Source: Acidimicrobiaceae bacterium (GTDB lineage Bacteria; Actinomycetota; Acidimicrobiia; Acidimicrobiales; Aldehydirespiratoraceae). From it: DNA of 61,892 nucleotides. Positions 1-8,273 of this stretch are shown piece after piece (positions within the stretch are counted from its first letter, which is position 1; each line of letters opens with the position of its first letter). The stretch is taken from the NCBI GenBank assembly GCA_009842325.1, contig VYFQ01000007.1, positions 119,448-181,339 on the forward strand. Direction: 5' to 3'. The notes beneath the pieces are model-generated. The model was not told the origin of the DNA, did no database searches, and was given only the letters and a program-made list of their open reading frames with translations. A program made the position numbers and the translations under genes.

Positions 1-2
1 CA

Positions 3-921
3 GCAAAGACGGCAGGCCGCGGAGCACAGAAGGGCCGTGAAACCGCGGCAACCGCTGGTGCAAAGGTCTCAGCCGCAGCGCAGACGCTGCTGTCAAGCGA
101 CCTGTCCGAAGCGCTCAACCGGCTCACCGCCGCGGCGCTGTCTGGCCCTGCGACCGTCTACGACAAGGTCCTCGACGCCAACTATCTCGATCCGATACTG
201 CGCGGTGGGCTAGGCGACAGCTACCACCGGCTCTTCGATGGTGGCCACACACTCGTGGGGGCTGCGAAAGCCGTGCATGCCGCAGACACCGGCGAGACCA
301 TCGTGGCCGACGCCGCCCGGCACCGCAACAGCACTACTGAAGGACGCCGCCACAGTGCGCGGCCTACCGCTGACTACGTGGGACAAGGCCCGCTTCGACG
401 CGGTCGCTGCGGGGCTGCAGGACCGGTTCGGCATCCCGACCGGCTGGCTCTACGAGGTGAACACCTACAACGTCGCAGATGTTGCCGCCGCGACTGCAGG
501 CACCGTCGCCGTCGTGTTCGGTTGGAACCGCGCCGACACCGAGGCATTCGCCGCGGTTGCCGCCAGCTGCGGCGTGTCGGCCGCCGCGGCAGCGAACCCG
601 CTGGGAATGATGGTGGCGATCGTCGCGCTGGCGAGATCGTTCCACAAGGCCCGCAGCGACGGGGACTACAGCGGCCTGGCCGATGGCAGCTTCAGGGGCG
701 CTGTCGGCTCGGCCGCGACTATCGCCGCGGTGGGCGCCGTCGGAGTTGTTGGAGGTTCCGCTGGGGCCGCGCTGCTGGTGGGAATCACCGCCGGGATGCT
801 GGCCCACAAGGCAGCCGCAGCTGTGAGCATCACCGACGTCGGCAGCTTTGTCGTCGACTCGGCCGCCGCAGTAGCCAAGGTCGCAGACCACAGTTTGCTG
901 CAATGGCGAAACGGCTCCTGA
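3..921 (+). pseudogene. Frameshifted gene, unknown function (5' end outside window)
   Basis: Two reading frames join to make one plausible protein. From base 3 to about 310-330 the frame starting at base 3 reads like real coding sequence (YDKVLDANYLDPILRGG, then SYHRLFDGGHTLVG). After that the sensible protein moves to the frame that ends at 921 (ALLKDAATVRGLPLTTW, then IPTGWLYEVNTYN). The second frame cannot extend upstream of a stop near 211, and the first turns into Arg-rich nonsense past about 330, so a one-base shift near 310-330 is likely. The C-terminal half is rich in Ala, Gly and Val, with hydrophobic glycine-rich stretches (IAAVGAVGVVGGSAGAALLV) that could sit in a membrane. I recognise no family. 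It is either a true pseudogene or an assembly/sequencing error. Confidence 0.6.
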
Positions 922-991
922 GGCTCGGCTGGCTGCCGTAACGAACCGTGTCAGCTCCAGCCCTTGACCTCGGATCCCGAGTGGCTATGTC

Positions 992-1084
992 TCAGAACTC
1001 GTCCTTGCCCGCCGACGCAATTTCGTTGAGCCTGCGGCAACTGTCCAGAATGTCTGCGACTCGTTCAGCGTCGCTTCGGCTCAC
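992..1084 (-). pseudogene. HepT (HEPN/DUF86) toxin remnant, first 30 codons only
   Basis: The GTG start overlaps the stop of the mntA-like gene by four bases (GTGA), the usual layout for MntA-HepT pairs. The encoded peptide VSRSDAERVADILDSCRRLN, then EIASAGKDEF, matches the first helix region typical of DUF86 HEPN proteins, but a TGA stops it at 30 residues. HepT proteins are normally about 110-140 residues and need a C-terminal RX4-6H motif, which is absent. I find no frame that continues the domain downstream, so this is a truncated, presumably inactive toxin. Confidence 0.6.
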
Positions 1085-1371
1085 AGCTCTATCGCGTCGG
1101 CGTACATGTTCCGGCAGCTCTCGCGGACGCCGGAGCGAGGTACCACGTCAACGCCTGATCCGAGCAGATCCTCAAGAGCAGCCTGGAGGCCGCACATGTC
1201 AAAGAGCGTCACACCCTTCTCGAAGTCGGCGAGAAAGTCGTAGTCGCTGTTCTCATTGTCTTCGCCCCGCGCTACCGAGCCGACCAGCGCTATGGAACGG
1301 CACTTGTTGCGCGCCGCGGCAGCACGAATTGCTTCACGGTGTTTGACCAGCACCAGTTCCTTGCGAGTCAT
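1081..1371 (-). CDS. mntA: MntA-type minimal nucleotidyltransferase antitoxin
   Basis: This 96-residue protein carries the minimal nucleotidyltransferase signature GSVARGEDNENSDYDFLADF: the GSxxRG loop followed by the S-D-x-D metal-binding pair. In the known MntA-HepT family the antitoxin AMPylates a HEPN ribonuclease to silence it. The ATG at 1371 gives the standard N-terminus. The stop overlaps the GTG of a HEPN gene that survives only as a 30-codon fragment, so the antitoxin seems to have outlived its toxin. The pair lies about 30 bases from tRNA-Val. Confidence 0.82.
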   Translation of the reverse strand: MTRKELVLVKHREAIRAAAARNKCRSIALVGSVARGEDNENSDYDFLADFEKGVTLFDMCGLQAALEDLLGSGVDVVPRSGVRESCRNMYADAIEL

Positions 1372-1402
1372 GGCTACAGCCTATTCTCACACCCCTTAGT
1401 AG

Positions 1403-1477
1403 TGGGCCGTAGGGGATTTGAACCTCTGACCTCCTGCGTGTCGAGCAGGCGCTCTAACCAGGCTGAGCTAACGGCCC
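1403..1477 (-). tRNA. tRNA-Val (anticodon GAC)
   Basis: The reverse strand folds as a cloverleaf. The acceptor stem GGGCCGT/ACGGCCC pairs over all seven positions, the D arm has GCTC/GAGC, the anticodon arm is CCTGC-TCGACAC-GCAGG, and the T arm contains TTCAAAT with one A-C mismatch in the stem. Anticodon positions 34-36 read GAC, for Val codon GUC. The discriminator is A, and CCA is not encoded. Confidence 0.92.
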
Positions 1478-1500
1478 CGAGCCACGCAGGGTAGCAGGCG

Positions 1501-2259
1501 TCACTCGCCTCGGAACTCGGGCGTTCTGCGCTCGGCCATAGCCCGGGTGCCCTCGGCGAAGTCCGCGGTGTGCTGAAGGCGGTCCTGCTCCCGGTGCTCG
1601 TGGGCGGTGGCCGCCTCCACCTGGTCGGCCAGATCGCCGCGCAGGGTGACCCGGATGGACCTCACCGCCAGCGGCGCCGACATCGCGATCTCGCGGGCCA
1701 TGGCGTGCGACGCGGACCGGACCTCGTCGCGAGGCACAAGGCGGTCGGCCAGGCCGAGCCTCGCAGCCTCCTCGCCCGGGACACGTCGGCCCGTGTACAG
1801 CAAGTCGGCTGCCACCTGCGGGCCCACAAGCCGGGGCAGGGTCACGCTCAGGCCGAAGCCCTGGTGGAAGCCGAGACGGGCGAAGTTAGCGCTGAAGCGG
1901 GCCTCGGGCACCGCGATCCGGAAGTCGGCTGCGAGAGCCAGGCCCAAGCCTCCGCCCACTGCGGCGCCGTGTACCGCGGCCACCACCGGAGTGTGGGTGC
2001 GGAAGATGCGGACCGCGGCCGCGTACAGGTCCTCGGTGGTGTAGCGGGCGCCCTCGGGCGAGAAGTCGGCGCCCGCGCAGAAGTGCTTGCCCTGCGCGCA
2101 CAGCACCGCGGCCCGGCAGCGGGGGTCGTTATCCAGCGACTCGAGGGCGTCGGCGATCCCCGCGATCATCTCCAGCGAGAAGAAGTTGTTGGGCGGTCGC
2201 CGCAGCTCGATGGTGGCCACGTAGTCGTCGCCTATCTCGATCGCCACAGAGTCGGTCAT
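1501..2259 (-). CDS. Enoyl-CoA hydratase/isomerase (crotonase family)
   Basis: A 252-residue crotonase-fold protein, the usual length for the family. It shows the oxyanion-hole segments GKHFCAGADF and HGAAVGGGLGLALAADFR, the TGRRVPGEEAARLGL segment and the C-terminal region expected of CoA-ester hydratases and isomerases. The start is placed at the ATG encoding MTDSVAIEIG because family similarity begins there; the open frame upstream is Cys/Arg-rich and has no domain. The catalytic Glu positions are not clear by eye, so the exact reaction (hydratase, isomerase or hydrolase) is open. It stands alone and is divergent from the serpin gene. Confidence 0.85.
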   Translation of the reverse strand: MTDSVAIEIGDDYVATIELRRPPNNFFSLEMIAGIADALESLDNDPRCRAAVLCAQGKHFCAGADFSPEGARYTTEDLYAAAVRIFRTHTPVVAAVHGAAVGGGLGLALAADFRIAVPEARFSANFARLGFHQGFGLSVTLPRLVGPQVAADLLYTGRRVPGEEAARLGLADRLVPRDEVRSASHAMAREIAMSAPLAVRSIRVTLRGDLADQVEAATAHEHREQDRLQHTADFAEGTRAMAERRTPEFRGE

Positions 2260-2318
2260 CGGGCAGACGCTACCAATGACCTCGGGAACCTGGGCCGCTG
2301 CCCTATCGTCCAATTGGC

Positions 2319-3731
2319 ATGAAGAAATCGCTCGGACTGCTCGTCCTACTGTGCGCCATCGCAGCGGCATGCAGTTCCTCGGACACGCCCGCGACCGCGC
2401 CGGAACCGGCAACTGATCCCGGTACCACCCAGGCCCCAGTCACCGAACCGCCAACCACGACAGCACCGGAACCCGGCACAACAACCACAACCACATCCCC
2501 GGAACCGGAACCCGGCACTACAACCACAACCACGTCGCCGGAACCAGAACCCGGCACAACCACAACCCAACCTCCCACGACTACCACCACGCCTCCGGAT
2601 CCGGTCGATGATCGGGTGCCGGCCGATCCCGACGCCCCCGTCGCCGAATGGGTTGCCGGTGTCAACGCAGCCGGATGGAGCTTCCACAGCCACTTGACCG
2701 GCAACGCCGTCTCCAGTCCGATGAGCATCGGAATGGCCTTCAGTCTGAGCCGGGCCGGGGCGTCGGGGGACTCCGGGGCATCCCTCGATGAGATCTTCGG
2801 GTTCCCCGAAGCCGACACCCACAGCGCGGCCAACGCCGTCGATCTCAGGCTGGCCGAGGCCTCGGTGGAGCCCACCACGCTCGAGGTGGCCAACCAACTC
2901 TTCCCCGACGACGGGTTCTCGCCGCTGCCCGACTTCCTCGCCACCGCCGCCCGCCAGTACGGAGCGGCGATCGAGCCGGTCGACACCGCCGATGGCGCGG
3001 CCGCGGCCGACACCATCAACCGATGGGCGTCGGAGCGCACCCGCGGACTCATCCCGATGATCGTCGACGCCGGCACGGTCCAGGACCAGAAGCTCGTGCT
3101 CGTGAACACCGTGTATCTCAAGGCCGACTGGGCTAGGCAGTTCTTCGCCGAGCTGACCGAGGACGGCCAGTTCAACACCGGCGACAACCGGTGGGTAACG
3201 GTGCCGTTCATGAGAGACCAGAGCCCGCGCGAGCGCCGCTACGTCCTGCTCGACGAAGCCGACGCCGTGGAGCTTCCCTATGCCGGCGGCGAGCTCGCCA
3301 TGTGGCTCATCGTCCCCCACGACGCCGCCGGCCTTCCAGCCGTCGAGGAAGCGCTCGACGCCGCAGCCCTGTCCGGACTGTCACGCGCCGCCCGGACGGG
3401 AACCGTCCAACTAGCCATGCCCAAGTGGGAACAGACCCTGCCGCCCGCCGACCTGTTCGAATGGCTCTGCCCGCAGGGGTTCTGCCCCGGCGCCCCCTTC
3501 GGGGGGATAGCACCCGACATCTTCATCAGCGCCGCGCTCCACGGTGCCAAGGTGATCGTCGACGAGAAGGGCACCGAGGCGGCCGCGGCCACCGCCGTGG
3601 CCTTCCCGACGTCGCTGCTCCCCGAACCCGACCTCACGATCGTGGCCGACCGGCCCTTCCTGTGGGCCATCGTCCATCAGGACACCGGAGCGCTCCTGTT
3701 CGTGGGCCGCCTCGTCGACCCGGCGGAGTAG
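2319..3731 (+). CDS. Serpin-family lipoprotein (predicted secreted protease inhibitor)
   Basis: Residues 1-18 are a lipoprotein signal (LLVLLCAIAAAC) with the lipidated Cys at 18. A Thr/Pro/Glu linker follows (about 20-100) with the unit PEPEPGTTTTTTS repeated, then a full serpin domain (about 105-470). Serpin marks include SSPMSIGMAFSL, LVNTVYLKADW, the hinge VDEKGTEAAAATAV at 414-427, and the strand-5 end ADRPFLWAIVHQDTGALLF. The small-residue hinge (P15 Gly, P14 Thr, then Ala) is typical of inhibitory serpins, so a suicide inhibitor of serine or cysteine proteases at the cell surface is likely. P1 cannot be fixed by eye; it lies near PTSLL. It stands alone, and its target is unknown. Confidence 0.9.
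   Translation: MKKSLGLLVLLCAIAAACSSSDTPATAPEPATDPGTTQAPVTEPPTTTAPEPGTTTTTTSPEPEPGTTTTTTSPEPEPGTTTTQPPTTTTTPPDPVDDRVPADPDAPVAEWVAGVNAAGWSFHSHLTGNAVSSPMSIGMAFSLSRAGASGDSGASLDEIFGFPEADTHSAANAVDLRLAEASVEPTTLEVANQLFPDDGFSPLPDFLATAARQYGAAIEPVDTADGAAAADTINRWASERTRGLIPMIVDAGTVQDQKLVLVNTVYLKADWARQFFAELTEDGQFNTGDNRWVTVPFMRDQSPRERRYVLLDEADAVELPYAGGELAMWLIVPHDAAGLPAVEEALDAAALSGLSRAARTGTVQLAMPKWEQTLPPADLFEWLCPQGFCPGAPFGGIAPDIFISAALHGAKVIVDEKGTEAAAATAVAFPTSLLPEPDLTIVADRPFLWAIVHQDTGALLFVGRLVDPAE
2467..2567 (+). repeat. Imperfect 39-bp tandem repeat coding the serpin linker
   Basis: Two to three imperfect copies of a 39-bp unit encode PEP(EP)GTTTTTTS. The unit is ccggaaccggaacccggcac followed by an acaaccacaacc tract. 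It forms a flexible, probably glycosylatable stalk between the lipid anchor and the serpin head. Copy number could vary between strains. Confidence 0.7.
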
Positions 3732-3775
3732 CGCCAGCGAGAATCCAAGTGCTGGCGGGTTGCGGGCGTCCAATA

Positions 3776-3798
3776 ATCGACTATCGTCGATGGTCGAT
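3776..3798 (+). promoter_or_regulatory. Putative ArsR-family operator at the start of the regulator gene
   Basis: A dyad ATCGAC-TATC-GTCGAT (3776-3791) is followed by a third half-site GTCGAT (3793-3798) that runs into the ATG of the ArsR-type gene. ArsR/SmtB repressors commonly bind dyads of this size over their own promoter, so autorepression is a fair inference. Confidence 0.5.
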
Positions 3799-4129
3799 GA
3801 ATAGCTCTTCGCAGAACCCGACCCGACCGGCGCTTCACCCGGACGACGCCGACGAGTACGCCAGCTGGTTCCGGTGCCTGGCCGACGGGACGCGGCTGCT
3901 GGTGCTCAACGCGGTGGCGACCGCGGACCGGGCCATGACGGTCGGCGAGATCGTCGATCGTGTCGGCGTGGGCCAATCCACGGTTTCGCACCATCTGCGC
4001 GTGCTGGCCGAAGAGCGCTTCGTTCACATGCAAGCCGACGGGACGCGCACGCTCGTCACCGTGAACGCCGACTGCCTGCAGGCGCTGCCCGAAGCAGCGG
4101 CCCGGATAATGGGCTTCGACCCCGCATGA
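3797..4129 (+). CDS. ArsR-family winged-helix repressor
   Basis: This 110-residue protein has an ArsR-type helix-turn-helix: WFRCLADGTRLLVLNAV, then IVDRVGVGQSTVSHHLRVL and the wing VHMQADGTRTLVTVN. The recognition helix STVSHHLRVL is highly typical. The ELCVC metal-site motif is missing, and the only cysteines are in FRCLA and ADCLQ, so the inducer is not obvious. The stop overlaps the ATG of the downstream permease (ATGA), so the two are co-translated and the repressor probably controls that permease. The dyad at its own start codon fits autoregulation. Confidence 0.88.
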   Translation: MNSSSQNPTRPALHPDDADEYASWFRCLADGTRLLVLNAVATADRAMTVGEIVDRVGVGQSTVSHHLRVLAEERFVHMQADGTRTLVTVNADCLQALPEAAARIMGFDPA

Positions 4130-5064
4130 CCTCGCTGTCGGGGGCCGCCGTGCTGGTCGCGGAGATGGTCGCGCTGCTTCTGGCGGTCACGTTCGGTGTC
4201 ACGCTGCTGCAGAGCCGGCTCGGTGACGAGACCATCCGGCGATGGATGGGTGGGCCGCCCCGCCGGGCCGCCCTCAAGGGCATAGCGGTTGGCTTCGTCA
4301 CGCCGTTCTGCACCTATTCGGCCATACCGGTCCTCGTAGGCATGCGCCAGGCCGGAGTGCGGCCCGCCGGATACGCCGCGTTCATCTTCGCCGCGCCGGT
4401 GGTCGACCCGGTGCTGGTCGGCGCCCTGGCCATCATCATCGGCCCTGCGGGAGCGGCCGTCTACGTCACCACCGCCTTCGCGGCGGCCTTCACGTTGGCT
4501 CTCATCGTCGACAAGGTCGACATCGCCCCACACCTCAAGCCGGTCCCGGCGCTGGTCGGGCAGCCCGCCCCGCCGGTACGCCCTACGGTGCCGCAGATTC
4601 CGTCACCGCCGGTGAGCTGCTCATCACCGGAGGAAGCCTTGTGGGCCGGGTGGCAGACCGAGTCACGAGCCGCGTGGCGCCGGGCTTTGGCGCTGTTGAG
4701 GAGCATGGCCTGGCTCATCGCAGTAGGTGTCGGCTTGGGATTGGCCATCGGCCTGCTCGTCCCCACCGACGCCCTCGCCAGCATCGCCGGCGCCGACAAC
4801 CCGCTGGCCGTTCCCGCGGCCGCGGCCGCCGGCGTCCCGCTCTACTTCGGCACCGAGCTCTTCATTCCCATCGGCGACGCCCTCCACGCCAAGGGAGTGG
4901 GCACCGGCTCCATCGTTGCTCTGGTCATAGCCGGAGCCGGTGCCAACATCCCCGAGTTCGCCCTGCTCACCAAGATCGCCCGGGGCCGGGTCGTCGCCGC
5001 CTTCTTCGCCTACGTGTTCGTTGTAGCCACGGTCGCCGGCCTGCTCACCGACCTGATCCTGTAG
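4126..5064 (+). CDS. YraQ/DUF318-type permease (ArsP-like efflux candidate)
   Basis: A 312-residue polytopic membrane protein with about eight hydrophobic segments. It carries the permease signature TPFCTYSAIPVLVGMRQAG and a second half-repeat with PLYFGTELFIPIGDAL and GAGANIPEFALLTKIARG. Known members of this family include ArsP, which exports trivalent organoarsenicals. A hydrophilic Pro-rich loop (about residues 145-185) separates the two halves. Coupling to an ArsR-type repressor supports metalloid or thiophilic-toxicant efflux, but the substrate is inferred only. Confidence 0.82.
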   Translation: MTSLSGAAVLVAEMVALLLAVTFGVTLLQSRLGDETIRRWMGGPPRRAALKGIAVGFVTPFCTYSAIPVLVGMRQAGVRPAGYAAFIFAAPVVDPVLVGALAIIIGPAGAAVYVTTAFAAAFTLALIVDKVDIAPHLKPVPALVGQPAPPVRPTVPQIPSPPVSCSSPEEALWAGWQTESRAAWRRALALLRSMAWLIAVGVGLGLAIGLLVPTDALASIAGADNPLAVPAAAAAGVPLYFGTELFIPIGDALHAKGVGTGSIVALVIAGAGANIPEFALLTKIARGRVVAAFFAYVFVVATVAGLLTDLIL

Positions 5065-5133
5065 AACATCCAGCGATGCCGATCCGCCGATCGGCACAGA
5101 CGACCCCGCAAAGCAGACCTCCAAGGACGTCCG

Positions 5134-5502
5134 ATGGCGAATACCCAGAAACAGACGAAGAAGAAGATCGACAACGAAGCGGCCGTGCTCGAGAAGGTCG
5201 CGGCGATGCCCGAGCCCTATCGGGCCATGGGCGAGCGGCTCCACCAACTCATCCTCGAGAGCGCGCCGGAACTCGAGGCCCGACCGTGGTACGGGATGCC
5301 GGGCTATGCGAAGGGCTCCGGCCCGGTGCTGTGCTTCTTCCGGGTGGACGACTACATGACCTTCGGCCTCACCGAGAAGGCCAGCTTCGAGCTGGAGGAC
5401 GGCGCGCCCGACCAACTCATGGAATGCGCGTGGTTCTTCACGTCGCTCGACGACGCCACCGAGGCCAAGCTGGCGGCCATAGTCCGCAAGGCCGTGCGCT
5501 GA
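5134..5502 (+). CDS. DUF1801 (YdhG-like) domain protein
   Basis: A 122-residue soluble protein with a basic N-terminus and the DUF1801 core: YRAMGERLHQLILESAPELE, the RPWYGMPGYA motif, then an FRVDDYMTFGLTEKA strand pair and a C-terminal helix. DUF1801 folds resemble the frataxin/YjbR shape, and no reaction has been established. It sits between the permease and the DUF418 gene on the same strand, with gaps of 69 and 34 bases. Confidence 0.85.
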   Translation: MANTQKQTKKKIDNEAAVLEKVAAMPEPYRAMGERLHQLILESAPELEARPWYGMPGYAKGSGPVLCFFRVDDYMTFGLTEKASFELEDGAPDQLMECAWFFTSLDDATEAKLAAIVRKAVR

Positions 5503-5536
5503 GGTACGTGTGCCTCCCGGCCCGGACGGCTGATCC

Positions 5537-6709
5537 GTGGTGAAGCGGTCCCCCACTCCACGATCCGAGCGCAGGCGGGCATCGGGCCCGGTGACGTCGG
5601 CCGAGCGGATCACCTCGCTCGACGCGGTCCGGGGTGTGGCCGTGCTCGGCATCCTGCCCATGAACGCGTTGGCCTTCGGCCTGGCGTCGGCGGCCTACTT
5701 CAACGTCTCCGCCGACGGGATCCGCCAACCCTTCGACTGGGTGGTCGGCGTGGCGACCATGATCTTCGTCAACCAGAAGATGATGGCGCTGTTCTCGCTG
5801 CTGTTCGGCGTGGGCGTCGTCGTCTTCGCCGACCGGGCCAAGGCCAAGGGTCGCCGGGTCGTCTGGTTGAGCCTGTGGCGCTTCGTGCTGCTGCTGGCAG
5901 TCGGTATCGCCCACACCGCCGTGTGGGACGGCGACGTCTTGGTCCTCTACGCCCTGTGCGCGCCGATCGTGCTTCTGGTCCGCAAGCTCCCCACGGCCCT
6001 GCTGATCGGCTCGGGGGTGGCGCTGGCCCTCGCGGGCAGCATCACGGCGCCCCTGTTCCAGAACACCGTGGGCCCCGACGGAGCCGAGCTAGGCGACTTC
6101 TGGTTCACCGATATGGGCGACATGTCGGCGGCGGTTGCGGGCTGGTTCTACCTCAACGTCGCCGGACGAGCCCTGGGGCTGATGCTGATCGGCGTCGCCC
6201 TGTTCCGGCTCGGCATCGTGCAGGGACAGCGAGACGACAGCTACTACCGGCGCATGGCCGCGTGGGGCCTCGTGGCAGGAACGACGGTCACCGCAGCCGA
6301 GTTCGTGTTCCGGATCGCCAACGACTGGTCACCGGACTACGCGCTCACAGGACAAATCCTCACCGGCTTGGGCACGATCCCCATGGCACTCGGCTACATG
6401 GCGCTGATCATCATGTGGAACCGGCGCAGCAGCCACCACATCGAGCGCTTCCGCCGCGTCGGCAAGATGGCGCTCACCAACTACCTCACCCAGACCATCC
6501 TCGGCGTCACCATGCTCACCCTGTGGTGGGACGGCGTCGACCTCAGCCGCACCATGATCGCCGCCTGGATCCTCGGCGTCTGGGGGCTGCAGCTCTGGTG
6601 GTCGACATGGTGGATGGCCCGGTTCCGGTACGGGCCCTTCGAGTGGGCATGGCGCTGCGCGACCTACCGCACCTGGCAACCGTTGCGACAGAAGGCCTCG
6701 GCAGCCTGA
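5537..6709 (+). CDS. DUF418 (YeiB-like) integral membrane protein
   Basis: A 390-residue protein with about nine to ten membrane segments. The family marks are the N-terminal LDAVRGVAVLGILPMNALAF, the FSLLFGVGVVVFADRAKAKG segment, GRALGLMLIGVALFRLG, and the C-terminal DUF418 domain with VGKMALTNYLTQTI and PFEWAWRCATY. The start is GTG at 5537. The biochemical role of YeiB/DUF418 proteins is not established; they are loosely linked to transport or envelope functions. Confidence 0.9.
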   Translation: MVKRSPTPRSERRRASGPVTSAERITSLDAVRGVAVLGILPMNALAFGLASAAYFNVSADGIRQPFDWVVGVATMIFVNQKMMALFSLLFGVGVVVFADRAKAKGRRVVWLSLWRFVLLLAVGIAHTAVWDGDVLVLYALCAPIVLLVRKLPTALLIGSGVALALAGSITAPLFQNTVGPDGAELGDFWFTDMGDMSAAVAGWFYLNVAGRALGLMLIGVALFRLGIVQGQRDDSYYRRMAAWGLVAGTTVTAAEFVFRIANDWSPDYALTGQILTGLGTIPMALGYMALIIMWNRRSSHHIERFRRVGKMALTNYLTQTILGVTMLTLWWDGVDLSRTMIAAWILGVWGLQLWWSTWWMARFRYGPFEWAWRCATYRTWQPLRQKASAA

Positions 6710-6746
6710 TCCTCCTCGGGGGAGTCCCTCGGATAATGTCGCCGTC

Positions 6747-7748
6747 GTGGCCGGGCTCGGTGTGGGTGGTCTCTCCGCGGATCAGCTCGACGAGCTAGAC
6801 CGCAACGGGTTCCTGGCCATCACGGGCCTGTTGACGGACGAGGATCTCGCCCCCGTCCACGACGAGTACGAGCGGATCCTCGACGGTCGGGTCGATCGCC
6901 TGCTCGCCGACGGCACGCTGAGCGAGCGGCCCGGGGGCGGATTCGGTGACCGCTACTCGGCTGTGCTGGCTGCCGATCCGCTGTCGCACCGATGGTTCAA
7001 CATCTCCCTGCCGCTGATCAACGGACCCGTCGATGCCGAGTCCTACGTCATGCACTGCGGCCCGGCCGTGTTCGACCTGATGCGGCATCCGGCCATCCTC
7101 GACGTCGTCGAGTCGGTCATCGGACCCGAGATCGCCTCGAACCCGGTGCAGCAGATGCGCATGAAGCCGCCGGTGGACGCAGTAGCCGACGAGTCACTCC
7201 GGTTGCACTCCAACATCGGGATGACCACCTGGCATCAGGACATCGTCGCCCTGCTGCCCGACGCCGACGACACCCGGATCGTCACGGTGTGGGTCGCGCT
7301 CACGGACGCCTTCGTCGACAACGGCTGCCTGGTGTCGATTCCGGGCTCGCACCGCCTCGGCCCGCAGGTGCACTGCGCCAACGAGGACCTGGCGTCGGAG
7401 CCCTACGTGCCGCCGGCGGTCCTCGCGGGCATGAAGGAGCAGCCCCTGCCGGTGCGGCGAGGTGGAGTGGTGTTGTTCGACAAGCTGAACGCCCACCGGT
7501 CGCTGCCCAACCACTCCGGATCGATGCGCTGGAGCATGGACCTGCGCTACAACCCGATCGGGCAGGGCAGCGGCCGGCCCGCCTTCCCGACTTTCGTCGC
7601 TCGGAGCGAGCGGCAGCCCGAGTCGGTGCTGGAGGACTTCGAGGCGTGGAAGGCGATGTGGGACGACGCCCGGGAGGCGATCGTCAGCGGCGCGTATCCC
7701 GATCGCATCTTCGAGGACGTCCGCTGGAACGACCAAGTCGCCTGCTAG
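6747..7748 (+). CDS. Phytanoyl-CoA dioxygenase-family (PhyH) Fe(II)/2-oxoglutarate oxygenase
   Basis: A 333-residue PhyH-type protein. The iron-binding HxD lies in TTWHQDIVALLPDAD, and the distal part of the triad is in LNAHRSLPNHSGSMRWSMDLRY, where the following Arg would bind 2-oxoglutarate. The N-terminal DQLDELDRNGFLAITGLLT and the middle GCLVSIPGSHRLG are standard for the family. The substrate cannot be told from sequence. It starts at GTG, about 37 bases after the DUF418 gene. Confidence 0.9.
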   Translation: MAGLGVGGLSADQLDELDRNGFLAITGLLTDEDLAPVHDEYERILDGRVDRLLADGTLSERPGGGFGDRYSAVLAADPLSHRWFNISLPLINGPVDAESYVMHCGPAVFDLMRHPAILDVVESVIGPEIASNPVQQMRMKPPVDAVADESLRLHSNIGMTTWHQDIVALLPDADDTRIVTVWVALTDAFVDNGCLVSIPGSHRLGPQVHCANEDLASEPYVPPAVLAGMKEQPLPVRRGGVVLFDKLNAHRSLPNHSGSMRWSMDLRYNPIGQGSGRPAFPTFVARSERQPESVLEDFEAWKAMWDDAREAIVSGAYPDRIFEDVRWNDQVAC

Positions 7749-7822
7749 CCGCCGCCGGCGGGTGGCCGGGGTCAGAGTCTGAGCAGGTCGAGAATCGCCA
7801 TTCCGTCGATGTGTAGTAGGAT

Positions 7823-7840
7823 GTAGCGCTAACAAGCTAC
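7823..7840 (+). promoter_or_regulatory. Inverted repeat upstream of a toxin-antitoxin pair
   Basis: GTAGC-GCTAACAA-GCTAC lies just before the GGAG ribosome site of the RHH antitoxin gene, with a TAGGAT element at 7817-7822 that could serve as a -10 box. Ribbon-helix-helix antitoxins usually bind such dyads to repress their own operon. The assignment rests on position only. Confidence 0.4.
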
Positions 7841-7850
7841 GGAGTGTTCC

Positions 7851-8273
7851 ATGCCGCGACCGACATCGTTTCGTCTTCCCGAGGAACTCCTTGAGCGCAT
7901 CGAGGCCGAGAGTCGCTCCGCCGGCGCCTCGATCACGCAACTGGTTTCCTCATTGCTCGACGAGGGCCTCAAGACACGCCGCTTTCCCGGCGTCGTTTAT
8001 CGGGACGGTCCCTTGGGCCGACGCGCCGCGCTGGTGGGTGGCCCTGACGTGTGGGAGGTGGTGCGAGATCTCGCTGGCGCGCCGGGCCGGGGGATGGACC
8101 GTGTCGAGGACCTCGCCGCTGAGACCGGCCTGACCACCGCGTCGGTGCTGCTGGCGGCGGACTTCTATGCGTCGTTCCCTGAGGAAATCGACGCGCTGAT
8201 CGAAGCAGATGAGCGTGCCGCCGAGGAGGTCCGCCACCAGGCTCATCGGCGCGAGCAGTTGCTGTCGCCTTGA
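7851..8273 (+). CDS. Ribbon-helix-helix/DUF433-like antitoxin
   Basis: This 140-residue protein has an N-terminal RHH DNA-binding segment (PTSFRLPEELLERIEAESRS, then GASITQLVSSLLDEGLK) and a second half resembling the DUF433-type helix-turn-helix (YRDGPLGRRAALVGGPDVWE, then LAAETGLTTASVLLAADFYA). Such two-part proteins are found beside DUF5615 PIN-like toxins. Its stop overlaps the TTG start of that toxin gene, and a small inverted repeat precedes it. It probably neutralises the toxin and represses the operon. Confidence 0.82.
   Translation: MPRPTSFRLPEELLERIEAESRSAGASITQLVSSLLDEGLKTRRFPGVVYRDGPLGRRAALVGGPDVWEVVRDLAGAPGRGMDRVEDLAAETGLTTASVLLAADFYASFPEEIDALIEADERAAEEVRHQAHRREQLLSP

Noticed and set aside
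948..1346. 132-codon plus-strand frame
   Set aside because: Arg/Ser-rich shadow of the minus-strand nucleotidyltransferase gene.
2260..2412. N-terminal extension of the first crotonase
   Set aside because: Cys/Arg-rich and outside the fold; the ATG at 2259 begins the conserved part.
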